From assembly GCF_002934065.1 (NCBI RefSeq), contig NZ_CP018049.1, forward strand, positions 680,501 through 744,500: a stretch of 64,000 nt of DNA, written 5' to 3'. The notes beneath the pieces are model-generated. The model searched no databases, had not been told where the DNA came from, and saw only the letters and a list, made by a program, of their open reading frames with translations. This stretch comes from Pseudomonas orientalis (lineage in GTDB: Bacteria; Pseudomonadota; Gammaproteobacteria; Pseudomonadales; Pseudomonadaceae). Of this stretch, positions 1 to 8,858 are shown in pieces (within the stretch, counting starts at the first letter, position 1; every line of letters begins with the position of its first letter). The translations under genes and the position numbers were made by a program.

Positions 1-1779
1 CCACAACGCGCCGGCACTCCAATCGTCCTGGCTGTAGGTCAGGCCCAGGCGCGCATCCAGCGGCGGCATCTGCGGCAGGGCGTTGCCGTCGCTGCTGTTC
101 TTGCCCCAGGCGTAGGCCAGGCTGGCATCGGCTTTCCAGTGAGTGGTCAGCTTGTACGCCGCGCCCAGTTCACCGCCCATGATGCGTGCGTCGACATTGC
201 GCGCCTGGGAGGTGGTGCCCATCATCCCGGGCCGGTAGTCGAACAGGATGAAGTCGCGCACCTGGCCGACATAAGCCGAGGCCCAGGCGTCAAGGTTGGC
301 GGTTTTGTATTGCGCGCCAACATCCAGCTGGGTGGTCTTCTCCGGCTTAACGCCGTCGAAGGCATTCACCGAGCCGGCCGCGCCGGTGTTGGGGGAGAAC
401 AGTTCCCAGTAGTCCGGGAAGCGTTCAGCGTGACCCAGACCCGCATAAACGGTAGTGGGCGTGTCCGCAAGATCATGCTCAAAGCGCACGAAGCCCGAGG
501 GCAAGGTGTCTGCGCGGGTGGCGTCGGCGGTGGGGTTGGCGCGGCTCATCATTGCCGAGCCGGTGCGTTGGCGAAAATCCCTGGCCGAGGCGCGGTCCAG
601 GCGGGCGCCGGTGATCAGGCGGTCAGTGTCGGCGGCGTACCAGGTCAGTTCACCGAACACGCCGTAGTTGTGAAAGTCGGCGTCCTTGCTGCGCGGCAGG
701 TCCTTGTAGGTGTCGATGCCCATGCTGCTGCGCGCGCGGTGTTCGTTGGTCTGTGCGTCCAGGCCGCCGATCAGTTGCACATCGGCCCAGCGCCAGGTCG
801 CCTTGATCCGCCCACCGAGGGTGCGCCGGTCGACGTTGGAGGCCATGGGCCCGGCCATCATGCCGGTGCCCGAGGGGACGCGCAGGCTGTAGTTGTCCAT
901 GACGTGGTCGGCGTAGTTGTAGTAGACCTGGGCCTCGACCTTGTCCAGCACCTCGCCGATGTTGGATTTTTCCATGCGCAGGCCGAGGCTTTCGCGCAGG
1001 AACTGCGAGCCGTCCATGCCGCGCCCGGCATAGCGCGCTTCGCCATCGCCACGGCCGGCGGTGAGTTCCAGCAGGGTATCGGCGTCGGGGGTGAAACCGA
1101 CGGCCACGTCGCCATTCCACTTGTCATAACGCGAGGCCACGCGGTCGTTGTTGCCGTCCTTGTAGTCGTCGGCATGGGCCTGGTTGCCGATCACCCGCAC
1201 ATAGCCCAACGGCCCTCCGGCAGCGGCATCGATGACCTTGTCGAAACGCCCGTTGGAGCCGGCCAGCACACTGGCATTGACCCGGGTACCCAGCTCGCCG
1301 AACTGCTCGGGCTCGCGCTCGAACAGGATCGTACCGGCTGACGCGCCGGGGCCCCAGAGCACGGTTTGCGGGCCTTTGATCACGGTGAGCTTGTCGTAGG
1401 TTTCCGGCGAGATATACGAGGTGGGCGCATCCATGCGGCCCGGGCAGGCGCCGAGCAGCCTGCCGCCGTTGGTAAGGATATTCAGGCGCGAACCGAACAT
1501 GCCGCGCAATACCGGGTCACCGTTGGTGCCGCCGTTGCGCACCAGGGCGAAGCCTGGGATGGTCTTGAGGTAATCGCCGCCATCGCTGGCGGGCACCGGC
1601 TGGCGTGGATCCTTGGGTTGGGTGACAACGGTGAGCGGCGAGCTGGGGGCGATCGCGGTGACGACCGTGGGGCTCAGCTCGTGTTCGTCAGCATGGGCGT
1701 GTGGCGCAAGCAGCGCGCCGCACAGAACGGCGAAAACCGGGGCAGCGCCCAATCGGGTGTCAGCAGAAAACCTGGACAT
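1..1779 (-). CDS. oprC: TonB-dependent copper receptor OprC, C-terminus cut by window start
   Basis: Outer-membrane beta-barrel receptor that takes up copper using TonB energy. The frame is open from an ATG at 1779 to base 1, so 593 codons are present and the C-terminal barrel strands lie outside the window. The start MSRFSADTRLG leads into a signal peptide ending near APHAHA, then a plug domain with the sequence GACPGRMDAPTSYISPETYD, which I recognise from OprC/NosA-type copper receptors. An in-frame ATG 12 bases upstream is possible, but GGAA sits well placed for 1779. It is the last visible gene of a minus-strand copper operon with a PCu(A)C chaperone and two DUF2946 proteins, which supports the copper assignment. 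Confidence 0.9.
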   Translation of the reverse strand, partial: MSRFSADTRLGAAPVFAVLCGALLAPHAHADEHELSPTVVTAIAPSSPLTVVTQPKDPRQPVPASDGGDYLKTIPGFALVRNGGTNGDPVLRGMFGSRLNILTNGGRLLGACPGRMDAPTSYISPETYDKLTVIKGPQTVLWGPGASAGTILFEREPEQFGELGTRVNASVLAGSNGRFDKVIDAAAGGPLGYVRVIGNQAHADDYKDGNNDRVASRYDKWNGDVAVGFTPDADTLLELTAGRGDGEARYAGRGMDGSQFLRESLGLRMEKSNIGEVLDKVEAQVYYNYADHVMDNYSLRVPSGTGMMAGPMASNVDRRTLGGRIKATWRWADVQLIGGLDAQTNEHRARSSMGIDTYKDLPRSKDADFHNYGVFGELTWYAADTDRLITGARLDRASARDFRQRTGSAMMSRANPTADATRADTLPSGFVRFEHDLADTPTTVYAGLGHAERFPDYWELFSPNTGAAGSVNAFDGVKPEKTTQLDVGAQYKTANLDAWASAYVGQVRDFILFDYRPGMMGTTSQARNVDARIMGGELGAAYKLTTHWKADASLAYAWGKNSSDGNALPQMPPLDARLGLTYSQDDWSAGALW

Positions 1780-1872
1780 GAAAAATTCCATCAATCAGTC
1801 GTAAACAACACGGCCAGCAGCCTGCGGCTGTCTGTTTGAAGTCGGCCGGGGTGAAGTAGCGCGGTGAAGGGC

Positions 1873-2262
1873 TTACGACGCGATGGGCGGCGCACGACTG
1901 CGCGCGCCGGGGAAGATGCTCTGCCGGGCATGACCCAGGCGCGGGGTGGGAATGAGCGCGTTGGCGGGCGGCGGGGTGCCGAGGGTGATGTAGGAGACGC
2001 TGCCGGGCAGGGCCGGGCAACTGAACAGCAGGCTGCAATAGCCGCATTTTTCCCAGAGGACATGATGTTCGTCGGGGGCTTTGCTCGGCTTGGGCTCGCC
2101 GTGGCACGCGGGCATGTCCATGGACATACCGGCGTGATGATCCATCGGCATCGCCTGGGAAATCAGCGGACCGATAAAGATCATCAACATGGCGAACAGG
2201 CTGACCCAACTGCCGCGCATCAAGCGGCGGCGTGGAGACAACCTGGCGCTGCGAGCGCCCAT
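1873..2262 (-). CDS. DUF2946 family small copper-locus protein
   Basis: 129 residues with an N-terminal hydrophobic signal or anchor (about residues 18-38), a His/Met-rich patch (MPMDHHAGMSMDMPACH) and the DUF2946 core HHVLWEKCGYCSLLFSCPAL with its paired cysteines. The biochemical role is not known. The His/Met/Cys content and position between the PCu(A)C chaperone and the copper receptor suggest periplasmic copper binding or delivery, which is inference. It starts 10 bases after the chaperone stop. A second in-frame ATG (residue 15) is a possible start. It is a paralogue of the DUF2946 gene at 2803-3195. Confidence 0.85.
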   Translation of the reverse strand: MGARSARLSPRRRLMRGSWVSLFAMLMIFIGPLISQAMPMDHHAGMSMDMPACHGEPKPSKAPDEHHVLWEKCGYCSLLFSCPALPGSVSYITLGTPPPANALIPTPRLGHARQSIFPGARSRAPPIAS

Positions 2263-2272
2263 CGGGGGAGTC

Positions 2273-2755
2273 CTACTGGGCGTGCTTATGCTCGTGAGCG
2301 GTCATCGGCGGCGACTTCTGAACCGATACGTTCACCTCGACCTTGCCGGCTTTTTCAAACGTCAGGGTCAGTGGGAATTGCTTGCCATCGGCCAACAGGC
2401 TGCGGTCCTTGAGGCCCAGCAGCATCACGTGATAGGCCATCGGCGCGAACGTCAGCTCGCCCTTGGCCGGTACGGCAACGCTGGGCACTTGCTGCATCTT
2501 CATCAGGTCGCCCTGCATCACATGCTCGTGCAGCTCGGCTTTTTCGGCCACGCTGGTTTCAACGCCAAGCAGGCGATCCGGGGCAGTCCCGGTGTTATGA
2601 ATAACAAAGTACGCCGCGACCGTGGGCGCATTCGGTGGCAACTCCTGGGACCAGGGGTCGCTGACCAACAGGTCACCGGCCTTGTAGTCCTCGGCATTGG
2701 CAGCACTGAACACCGGCAGCAGCAACGCCGCCAGAAGCAGGGAAGATTTGAGCAT
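2273..2755 (-). CDS. PCu(A)C family periplasmic copper chaperone
   Basis: 160-residue periplasmic protein that binds Cu(I) and hands it to copper enzymes or receptors. A signal peptide ends near FSAANA. The metal-site residues are visible as HEHVMQGDLMKM around residues 76-87 and FAPMAYHVML around 104-112, matching the family's spaced His/Met ligands. The His-rich tail (AHEHKHAQ) may add metal binding. The start at 2755 is chosen because GGAG lies 7 bases upstream and a signal peptide follows at once; the frame stays open further upstream without a signal peptide. It sits between two DUF2946 genes upstream of the copper receptor. Confidence 0.93.
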   Translation of the reverse strand: MLKSSLLLAALLLPVFSAANAEDYKAGDLLVSDPWSQELPPNAPTVAAYFVIHNTGTAPDRLLGVETSVAEKAELHEHVMQGDLMKMQQVPSVAVPAKGELTFAPMAYHVMLLGLKDRSLLADGKQFPLTLTFEKAGKVEVNVSVQKSPPMTAHEHKHAQ

Positions 2756-2802
2756 GGCAGTTCTCCGGAACGGTTCTAAACGCAGTTCACTTGCGAAGAA
2801 GA

Positions 2803-3195
2803 TCAGACCGTTGGAGAGGCGCGGGGATTGAGGCTCGGCCATTGCCGGCGCGGGGCGGGATTGCGCAACACGCGCGGCGGCAGGCTCTGCAGCGCTTGCT
2901 GGCGCGTCACATACAACTGCGGCGCATGCCCCGGCAACGCCACCCACGGCGCCGAGCCCGAGCAACACCAGCAATGCTGCATGGCGGAGTGATCGTCCGG
3001 CGCTGTCGGGATTTCCAGCTGGCCCAAGGCAATGGCCTGCAGGCTGGCGCCATTGGACGAACAGAACCCACCCAACAGCAGGCGCTTGACCGGATCATCG
3101 GTCTGCTGCATCGCACTGGCCAGCGGCATGGCAAACGCATTGAACAGCACTGCAAGGCAGGCGATCCAGGCAATTGCAAAGCGTTGACGGGCCAT
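2803..3195 (-). CDS. DUF2946 family protein, first gene of copper operon
   Basis: 130 residues with an N-terminal hydrophobic segment (residues 6-28), which is probably a signal peptide or anchor, and the DUF2946 cysteine/histidine cluster HSAMQHCWCCSGSAPW. It is a diverged paralogue of the protein at 1873-2262. It is the promoter-proximal gene of the minus-strand copper cluster, 47 bases ahead of the PCu(A)C gene. Function unknown; copper handling is inferred from neighbours and residue content. Confidence 0.82.
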   Translation of the reverse strand: MARQRFAIAWIACLAVLFNAFAMPLASAMQQTDDPVKRLLLGGFCSSNGASLQAIALGQLEIPTAPDDHSAMQHCWCCSGSAPWVALPGHAPQLYVTRQQALQSLPPRVLRNPAPRRQWPSLNPRASPTV

Positions 3196-3351
3196 GGCGG
3201 ATAATCCGTAGGGTTAAACGATCAGGCGGGTATTTAGCCTGATCGGGGGGGATAAGTAAAAACGCGTGGTGTGGTTTGGTGTCGCAGTGTCGGGTTTGAG
3301 GATAGACGGGGAATTGAGTGGGTGCCGAACTTCAAGGCTGCGCAGGTCAAC

Positions 3352-3440
3352 TGTGGGAGGGGGCTTGCTCCCGAGTGCGGAGGATCAGCCAGAAAATCAG
3401 TGACTGACGCACCGCTATCGGGGGCAAGCCCCCTCCCACA
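3352..3440. repeat. REPIN, 89 bp
   Basis: Two inverted REP arms, beginning TGTGGGAGGGGGCTTG and ending with its reverse complement, enclose a short variable centre. The total length is exactly 89 bases, as in four other copies here (12162, 16475, 33191, 40387). It fills most of the 282-base gap between the copper operon and the toxin-antitoxin pair. Such elements are known to be dispersed by RAYT transposases; none is in this window. Confidence 0.93.
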
Positions 3441-3477
3441 TTGCCTGTAGCACCGCTGATGCTGGTTGTTGTACCAA

Positions 3478-3801
3478 TTATGCAGCGGGAACTCCGTGCA
3501 CCTGCATGTCGACACCTAAGGCTTTTCTGATCACTGCAAAAATCGCGGCGAGGTTATCCATGCTTGGATTACCGCTGGCTGAGAGCATTCGGTGCAGGCT
3601 TTTACTCGGTTTGGCAGTTTCTTTCGCAAGTCCTTCAAAACCCACCGTGGCGTTGACCAAATCACGCAGAATCACGCGGGAAACTTCCGGCTCACCGTTG
3701 AGAAACAGCGTAGCGGCCTCGTCGAGAAGAGCTTGGGCAAATGCAGGGTCGCGCTGGGCACGTTCAGCGATGGTGTGCTTGTAGCTACGGGTTAACGCCA
3801 T
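3478..3801 (-). CDS. HigA-like helix-turn-helix antitoxin
   Basis: 107 residues. The C-terminal half (ATVGFEGLAKETAKPSKSLH, then SASGNPSMDNLAAIFAVIRKALG) is the helix-turn-helix fold of addiction-module antidote proteins, which neutralise a RelE-like toxin and repress the shared promoter. It starts 5 bases after the toxin stop, with GAGG upstream of the ATG, so the two are translated together. The toxin-first order is that of higBA-type modules. Family assignment is from sequence pattern; no symbol is assigned because several related families share this layout. Confidence 0.85.
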   Translation of the reverse strand: MALTRSYKHTIAERAQRDPAFAQALLDEAATLFLNGEPEVSRVILRDLVNATVGFEGLAKETAKPSKSLHRMLSASGNPSMDNLAAIFAVIRKALGVDMQVHGVPAA

Positions 3802-3806
3802 GCTGG

Positions 3807-4139
3807 TTACCTCTTTTGTTTCAATTTCTTGTCACGCTGATGCTCATTGATCAGCGACTTAACGACTTTGATATCGCGCTTTTGACTGGACTTGTCCCCG
3901 CCACCGAACAGGATGATTAATCGTAGGCCTTCCTGTATCAGATAGATTCGCAGGCCTGGCCCCCAATCGATGCGGTATTCACCGAACCCGTCGCACCACT
4001 TGATGTTGCTGGTGTTGCCCATTTCAAGTCGAACCAGAGCGGTCGTAACTCTGGTTGCCGCCGGCACACTCAAGGATGAAAACCACTCATCGAACGGGCT
4101 GGACAGGTTGTCACGTCGGTATTCTTCAATCTCGATCAT
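3807..4139 (-). CDS. RelE/HigB-superfamily toxin (Gp49-like)
   Basis: 110 residues from MIEIEEYRRD. The pattern FDEWFSSLSVPAATRVTTAL, WCDGFGEYRIDWGPGLRIYL and LFGGGDKSSQKRDIKVVKSL is typical of phage-derived Gp49-like addiction killer proteins, which are ribosome-dependent mRNA endonucleases. The start at 4139 has AGGA 7 bases upstream; an in-frame ATG seven codons earlier lacks a site. The KSSQKRDI motif holds the usual basic active-site region. The local sequence is less GC-rich than its neighbours, consistent with acquisition by transfer. Confidence 0.87.
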   Translation of the reverse strand: MIEIEEYRRDNLSSPFDEWFSSLSVPAATRVTTALVRLEMGNTSNIKWCDGFGEYRIDWGPGLRIYLIQEGLRLIILFGGGDKSSQKRDIKVVKSLINEHQRDKKLKQKR

Positions 4140-4153
4140 TCGCCGTCCTGAAG

Positions 4154-4169
4154 GTAACAAATAGGTTAC
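4154..4169 (-). promoter_or_regulatory. Possible operator of the toxin-antitoxin module
   Basis: A GTAAC-N6-GTTAC inverted repeat lies 15-30 bases upstream of the toxin start. The size and position suit autoregulation by the HigA-like antitoxin. This is a short motif and could be chance. Confidence 0.3.
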
Positions 4170-4195
4170 TTATCAAGCAAGCGAGAGATCCTGAC

Positions 4196-4921
4196 TTATC
4201 GAATGAAATTTGCCAACGCGATGAGTGTTTCTTCAGGCGACAAGAGTTCACGGTCTACATGAGCCAACACCGGCCGCTTCAACACCAACACCGGCACCCC
4301 ACATTCCCGCGCCACTTCCAGCTTCGGTTCGGTGGCGGTGCTGCCGCTGTTCTTGCTGATCAGCACATCAATCCGGCGTCGTTCGAATAACGCCCGCTCA
4401 TCCTCGATCAGAAACGGCCCGCGTGCGCCGATCACTTCACAGCGCTCGTTGCCCGGGTACACGTCCAGCGCGCGCAATGTCCAGAACTGGTCGGCGGGGA
4501 TTTCATCGAGATGCTGCAAGGGTTCGCGACCCAAGGTGAACAGCGGGCGCTTGAAGGGCTTCAACACTTGGATCAGCTCAGCCCAGTCAGACACTTCGCG
4601 CCAATCATCCCCGGCCTGCGGCTGCCACGCCGGACGTCGCAATGCCCAGCACGGCACAGCGCACAACCGTGCAGCCCGGGCTGCGTTGTGGCTGATCTGC
4701 GCTGCGTACGGATGGGTGGCATCGAGGATCAGGCTGATGCGTTCATCGCGAACAAACTGCGCCAACCCTTCAGCGCCTCCATAACCGCCGACGCGCACCT
4801 GGCAGGTCAGGTCGGTCGGCACGCGGCCCACGCCGGCCAAACTGTAGATATGCTCCGGCCCCAGGGTGCGGGCAATGGCCAGCGCTTCCGTCACGCCGCC
4901 CAGCAACAGAATCCTTTTCAT
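4196..4921 (-). CDS. cobK: Precorrin-6A reductase CobK
   Basis: 241-residue enzyme that reduces precorrin-6A to precorrin-6B with NADPH in aerobic cobalamin synthesis. Recognised from the N-terminal [16 protein letters not shown], the internal [20 protein letters not shown] and the late [20 protein letters not shown] motifs. The ATG at 4921 overlaps the cobL stop by four bases (ATGA), so a longer upstream open frame is not used. With cobL it forms the minus-strand arm of the divergent cobalamin locus. Confidence 0.95.
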   Translation of the reverse strand: MKRILLLGGVTEALAIARTLGPEHIYSLAGVGRVPTDLTCQVRVGGYGGAEGLAQFVRDERISLILDATHPYAAQISHNAARAARLCAVPCWALRRPAWQPQAGDDWREVSDWAELIQVLKPFKRPLFTLGREPLQHLDEIPADQFWTLRALDVYPGNERCEVIGARGPFLIEDERALFERRRIDVLISKNSGSTATEPKLEVARECGVPVLVLKRPVLAHVDRELLSPEETLIALANFIR

Positions 4922-6123
4922 AGCGGCTTGATCACTTCCAGCAGCGTGATCGGCAACGCCTGGCGCCAGGTGTCGAACTCGCCCAGTGGCTGCGCCTGGG
5001 CGACATGGATGCGGGTCAGTTCGCCGCCGTGCTCGGCGCGCCAGTTCATCAAGGTCATTTCGCTTTGCAGGGTCACGGCGTTGGCGACAAGGCGCCCGCC
5101 CGGGCGCAGGTGTTGCCAGCAGGTGTCGAGCACGCCGTCGCGGGTGACGCCGCCGCCGATGAAGATGGCGTCGGGTACCGGCAGGCCGTGCAACGCGTCC
5201 GGGGCTTTGCCGCGAATCAGGTGCAGGCCTGGCACGCCGAGGGCGTCGCGATTGTGTTCGATCAGGCCTTGGCGGCCCGGGTCGGGCTCGATCGCCAGGG
5301 CACGGCAGCTGGGATGCGTGCGCATCCATTCGATGCCGATGGAACCGCTGCCCGCGCCCACATCCCACAGCAGTTCGCCGGGCATCGGGGCGAGGCGGGC
5401 GAGGGTCATGGCGCGCACATCGCGTTTGGTCAGTTGGCCGTCGTGCTGGAACGCCGAGTCCGGCAGGCCTGCCAGGCGCGACAAGGGCGGCGTGTCGCTG
5501 GAGGCCAGGCAATCGATGGCGACCAGGTTCAGATCGGCAGTGCCGAGGTGATGCCAGTCTGCGGCCAGGCCGTCCAGGCGCCGCTCGTTCGCGCCGCCCA
5601 AGTGTTCAAACACCGTCAATCGGCTGGGCCCGAACCCTGCCTGCGTCAATAACGCGGCAATCAACGCAGGGCTGCCACCATCATTGCTCAGCACCAGCAA
5701 GCGCACACCGCTGGCCAGGTGCGCGTTGATTGCCGCGAAGGGTCGAGCCACCACGGACACCGTCACCACGTCCTGCAACGGCCAGCCCAAACGCGCCGCC
5801 GCCAGGGACACCGACGACGGCGCCGGTAGAACCAGCAACTCATCCGCCGCAATCTGGCGTGCCAAACTGGCACCGACGCCATAGAACATCGGATCTCCGC
5901 TGGCCAGCACGCACACCGGTTCGCCGCGCTTTGCCAGCACCGGCTCCAGGGAAAAAGGGCTCGGCCACAGCTGACGCTCGCCACGAATACACAGTGGCAA
6001 CAGGTCCAACTGGCGTTGGCCGCCTATAATCCGCGTAGCGCGCAACAGGGCGTGCCGGGCATTCCTGCCCAGGCCCTTGAAGCCGTCTTCACCGATGCCT
6101 ACAACCGTCAGCCAGGGCGACAT
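4918..6123 (-). CDS. cobL: Precorrin-6Y C5,15-methyltransferase (decarboxylating) CobL
   Basis: 401 residues, equal to a CbiE methyltransferase domain (about 1-200, starting [13 protein letters not shown] with GDPMFYGVG inside) fused to a CbiT domain (about 210-401) carrying the SAM-binding motif [16 protein letters not shown]. It methylates C5 and C15 and decarboxylates precorrin-6B. Length and domain order are normal for the aerobic-pathway enzyme. It is translationally coupled to cobK and faces cobG across a 95-base gap. Confidence 0.95.
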   Translation of the reverse strand: MSPWLTVVGIGEDGFKGLGRNARHALLRATRIIGGQRQLDLLPLCIRGERQLWPSPFSLEPVLAKRGEPVCVLASGDPMFYGVGASLARQIAADELLVLPAPSSVSLAAARLGWPLQDVVTVSVVARPFAAINAHLASGVRLLVLSNDGGSPALIAALLTQAGFGPSRLTVFEHLGGANERRLDGLAADWHHLGTADLNLVAIDCLASSDTPPLSRLAGLPDSAFQHDGQLTKRDVRAMTLARLAPMPGELLWDVGAGSGSIGIEWMRTHPSCRALAIEPDPGRQGLIEHNRDALGVPGLHLIRGKAPDALHGLPVPDAIFIGGGVTRDGVLDTCWQHLRPGGRLVANAVTLQSEMTLMNWRAEHGGELTRIHVAQAQPLGEFDTWRQALPITLLEVIKPL

Positions 6124-6218
6124 AGCAATTCCTTGAACGACATCCGACGGGCAGGCTTTTCATGCCGCCGGACAAAGCAGGCATAATACCGCGCCTTTAC
6201 CCGTCAACCGGTAGCCCC
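6124..6218. promoter_or_regulatory. Divergent cobL/cobG promoter region
   Basis: This 95-base gap must hold both promoters. A CATAAT -10-like hexamer at 6182-6187 faces cobG, about 30 bases ahead of its GTG start. The gap is too short for a cobalamin riboswitch (about 200 bases) and I see no B12-box in it. Confidence 0.35.
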
Positions 6219-7508
6219 GTGAACCCAACGCCCGCTGTAAATACCTTGCGCCCCTCGGCCTGTCCGGGGTTGCTGCGTATTGTCCAGGCGTTGGACGGCG
6301 GTATCTGTCGGGTCAAACTGGCCGGTGGTTCGATTACCGCGGCCCAGGCCAACGCAGTGGCGAATGCTGCCCAGGCGTATGCGGGCGGGGTGATCGAGGC
6401 GACCAACCGCGCCAACCTGCAGATTCGCGGGATCGGCGCCGCGCAGGACGCCTTGATCGCAATGCTGCTGGCGGCGGGCCTCGGCCCGAGCAACGCGGCC
6501 GGTGATGACGTGCGCAACCTGATGCTCAGCCCCAGCGCCGGCATCGATCCGCAGATGCTGTTCGACACCCGCCCGCTGGCCGCGCAGATTCTTGCCACGT
6601 TGGACAGTCATCCGCGTTTTCATCAGTTGTCGGCCAAGTTCGCCGTGCAGCTGGACGGCGGTGAAGCCCTGGCGATGCTCGAGCATCACCATGACCTGTG
6701 GCTGTCGGCGTTTGTGAGCGAGGGGCAAACGCTGCTGGCGTTCGGCCTGGCCGGCTGCCCCGGCCTGAATGCGCCCGTGGCGGCCGTGCCGCTGGACCAG
6801 GGCCATGCGCTGGTGGTGGCGGTGCTGGAGGCCTTTCTCGACCTGGCGACGCCCGAGCAAACGCGCATGCGTCATCTGGCTGTGGATAAGTTATTGAGCC
6901 GCCTGAGCCTACCGCTGCTGTCGGCGAAAGGCTTCAAACGCCCGGCCAGTGGTGCGCTGCTGCACATCGGAAGTTATCCCCAGCCCCGGAAGAATCAGTT
7001 CTACGTCGCGGCAGTCGCGCCTCTGGGCCGTCTGGATTCGCGGATGCTCCAGGGCGCCGCGCAGTTGGCCTGCGAGTACGGCGATGGCACGTTGCGCCTC
7101 ACGCCCTGGCAAGGCGTGCTGCTGCCCAACATTGCACGCCCTGGCGCCGTCACCGACCGCTTGGGGCAACTGGGCTTTCTCTGTTCAATCGAGCAACCCC
7201 TTGCACGCATGATTGCCTGCACCGGTTCCAGCGGTTGCGGCAAAGGCCTGGCCGATACCAAGGCCGACGCGGTGCAACTGGCCGCCCTGCAGCCCGGCGT
7301 GGAGGTGCACCTGTCCGGCTGCCCGCGCTCCTGCGCCGCCGCGCACACCGCGCCGGTCACCTTGCTGGCGGTGAGTCCCGGCCATTACGACCTCTATTTT
7401 CGCGACGCCGCCCATCCAGGTTTTGGCCGGCTGCACGCGCGCACTCTTTCCATTGAAGCGGCGGGCGCCCTGTTACGCGCTCGCCCACGGAGCAACACCG
7501 ATGATTGA
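6219..7508 (+). CDS. cobG: Precorrin-3B synthase CobG
   Basis: 429-residue iron-sulfur monooxygenase that uses oxygen to convert precorrin-3A to precorrin-3B, the step that defines the aerobic route. It has the nitrite/sulfite reductase fold: ferredoxin-like half-domains, ATNRANLQIRG near the N-terminus, and the cluster/haem cysteines in ACTGSSGCGKG and SGCPRSCAAAH. The GTG at 6219 is chosen because the recognisable N-terminus (NPTPAVNTLRPSACPGLLRI) begins there. The upstream in-frame ATG at 6162 would place the start inside the likely promoter. It overlaps cobH by 8 bases. Confidence 0.93.
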   Translation: MNPTPAVNTLRPSACPGLLRIVQALDGGICRVKLAGGSITAAQANAVANAAQAYAGGVIEATNRANLQIRGIGAAQDALIAMLLAAGLGPSNAAGDDVRNLMLSPSAGIDPQMLFDTRPLAAQILATLDSHPRFHQLSAKFAVQLDGGEALAMLEHHHDLWLSAFVSEGQTLLAFGLAGCPGLNAPVAAVPLDQGHALVVAVLEAFLDLATPEQTRMRHLAVDKLLSRLSLPLLSAKGFKRPASGALLHIGSYPQPRKNQFYVAAVAPLGRLDSRMLQGAAQLACEYGDGTLRLTPWQGVLLPNIARPGAVTDRLGQLGFLCSIEQPLARMIACTGSSGCGKGLADTKADAVQLAALQPGVEVHLSGCPRSCAAAHTAPVTLLAVSPGHYDLYFRDAAHPGFGRLHARTLSIEAAGALLRARPRSNTDD

Positions 7509-8127
7509 TTACATCCGCGACGGTCAGGAGATCTATCGCAACTCCTTCGCCATTATTCGCGCGGAAGCCAACCTGGACCGCATCCCGGCCGATCTGGAAA
7601 AACTCGCGGTGCGGGTGATTCATGCCTGCGGCATGGTCGAGGCGATCGACGGCCTGCAATTCTCCGAAGGCGCGGGCAAGGCCGGGCGCGATGCGCTCGC
7701 GGCGGGCGCACCGATTTTATGCGATGCGCGGATGGTCTCCGAAGGTGTGACCCGCGCGCGCCTGCCGGCCAATAACGCGGTGATCTGCACCCTGCGTGAT
7801 GACAGCGTGCCTGAGCTGGCGCGGGAGTTGGGCAACACCCGTTCCGCTGCCGCCCTGGAGCTGTGGCGCCCGCACCTGGCAGGCAGCGTGGTGGTGATCG
7901 GCAACGCGCCGACCGCCTTGTTCTACCTGCTGGAAATGCTCGACGCCGGCGCGCCGAAACCGGCGTTGATCCTCGGCTTCCCGGTGGGCTTTGTCGGCGC
8001 CGCCGAATCCAAGGCGATGCTTGCCGCCGACAGCCGTGGCGTGCCGTTCGTGATCATGCAGGGCCGTCTGGGCGGCAGTGCCATGGCCGCCGCCGCCGTC
8101 AATGCGCTCGCCACGGAGGTCGAATAA
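7501..8127 (+). CDS. cobH: Precorrin-8X methylmutase CobH
   Basis: 208 residues. Moves a methyl group from C11 to C12 of precorrin-8X, giving hydrogenobyrinate. The catalytic histidine lies in [14 protein letters not shown] (H41), followed by the conserved [13 protein letters not shown] and the late [13 protein letters not shown]. The start lies inside the end of cobG and the stop shares one base with the cobI ATG, indicating a tightly coupled operon. Confidence 0.96.
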   Translation: MIDYIRDGQEIYRNSFAIIRAEANLDRIPADLEKLAVRVIHACGMVEAIDGLQFSEGAGKAGRDALAAGAPILCDARMVSEGVTRARLPANNAVICTLRDDSVPELARELGNTRSAAALELWRPHLAGSVVVIGNAPTALFYLLEMLDAGAPKPALILGFPVGFVGAAESKAMLAADSRGVPFVIMQGRLGGSAMAAAAVNALATEVE

Positions 8128-8858
8128 TGCACCCACGCGGACGTCTGATCGGCCTGGGCGTAGGCCCCGGCGATCCGGAGCTGATCACCCTCAAGGCCCT
8201 GCGCCTGCTGCGCGAGTCGCCCGTGGTGGCGTACTTCGTGGCCAAGGGCAAGAAGGGCAATGCGTTCGGCATCATCGAGGACCATCTGGTGCCGCAACAA
8301 ACCCTGATGCCCCTGGTGTACCCGGTGACCACCGAGGCGCTGCCGGCGCCGCTGTCCTATGAGCAAGTGATCAGCGACTTCTACGACACCGCCAGCGTCG
8401 ATGTGGCGGCGCACCTGGATGCGGGCCGCGATGTGGCGGTGATCTGTGAAGGCGACCCGTTCTTCTACGGCTCCTATATGTACCTGCATGACCGCCTTGC
8501 CGAGCGCTATGAAGCGCAGGTCATCCCGGGCGTGTGTTCGATGCTGGGCGGCGCTTCGGTATTGGGTGCGCCGCTGGTGTATCGCAACCAGAGCCTGTCG
8601 GTGCTGTCGGGGGTGTTGCCGCACGACGACCTCAAGCGCCGGCTGGCGGACGCCGATGCGGCGGTGATCATGAAGTTGGGGCGCAACTTCCACAAGGTGC
8701 GTCAGGTACTGGAAGAACTCGGTCTGGCCGGGCGCGCGCTGTACGTGGAGCGTGCGACCATGGCCAATCAGAAAATCGTGCCGCTGGACCAGGTGGAGCC
8801 GATGTCGTCACCGTATTTTTCCTTGATCATCGTGCCCGGTGAACGGTGGCAAGGTTGA
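8127..8858 (+). CDS. cobI: Precorrin-2 C20-methyltransferase CobI
   Basis: 243-residue SAM-dependent tetrapyrrole methylase that adds a methyl group at C20 of precorrin-2. It has [18 protein letters not shown] at the N-terminus, [13 protein letters not shown] in the middle and [16 protein letters not shown] after it, all diagnostic of this family. The TAATG junction with cobH fixes the start. Confidence 0.96.
   Translation: MHPRGRLIGLGVGPGDPELITLKALRLLRESPVVAYFVAKGKKGNAFGIIEDHLVPQQTLMPLVYPVTTEALPAPLSYEQVISDFYDTASVDVAAHLDAGRDVAVICEGDPFFYGSYMYLHDRLAERYEAQVIPGVCSMLGGASVLGAPLVYRNQSLSVLSGVLPHDDLKRRLADADAAVIMKLGRNFHKVRQVLEELGLAGRALYVERATMANQKIVPLDQVEPMSSPYFSLIIVPGERWQG

Noticed and set aside
6124..6218. 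Cobalamin riboswitch between cobL and cobG
   Set aside because: The gap is only 95 bases and lacks a recognisable B12-box; too short for the fold.
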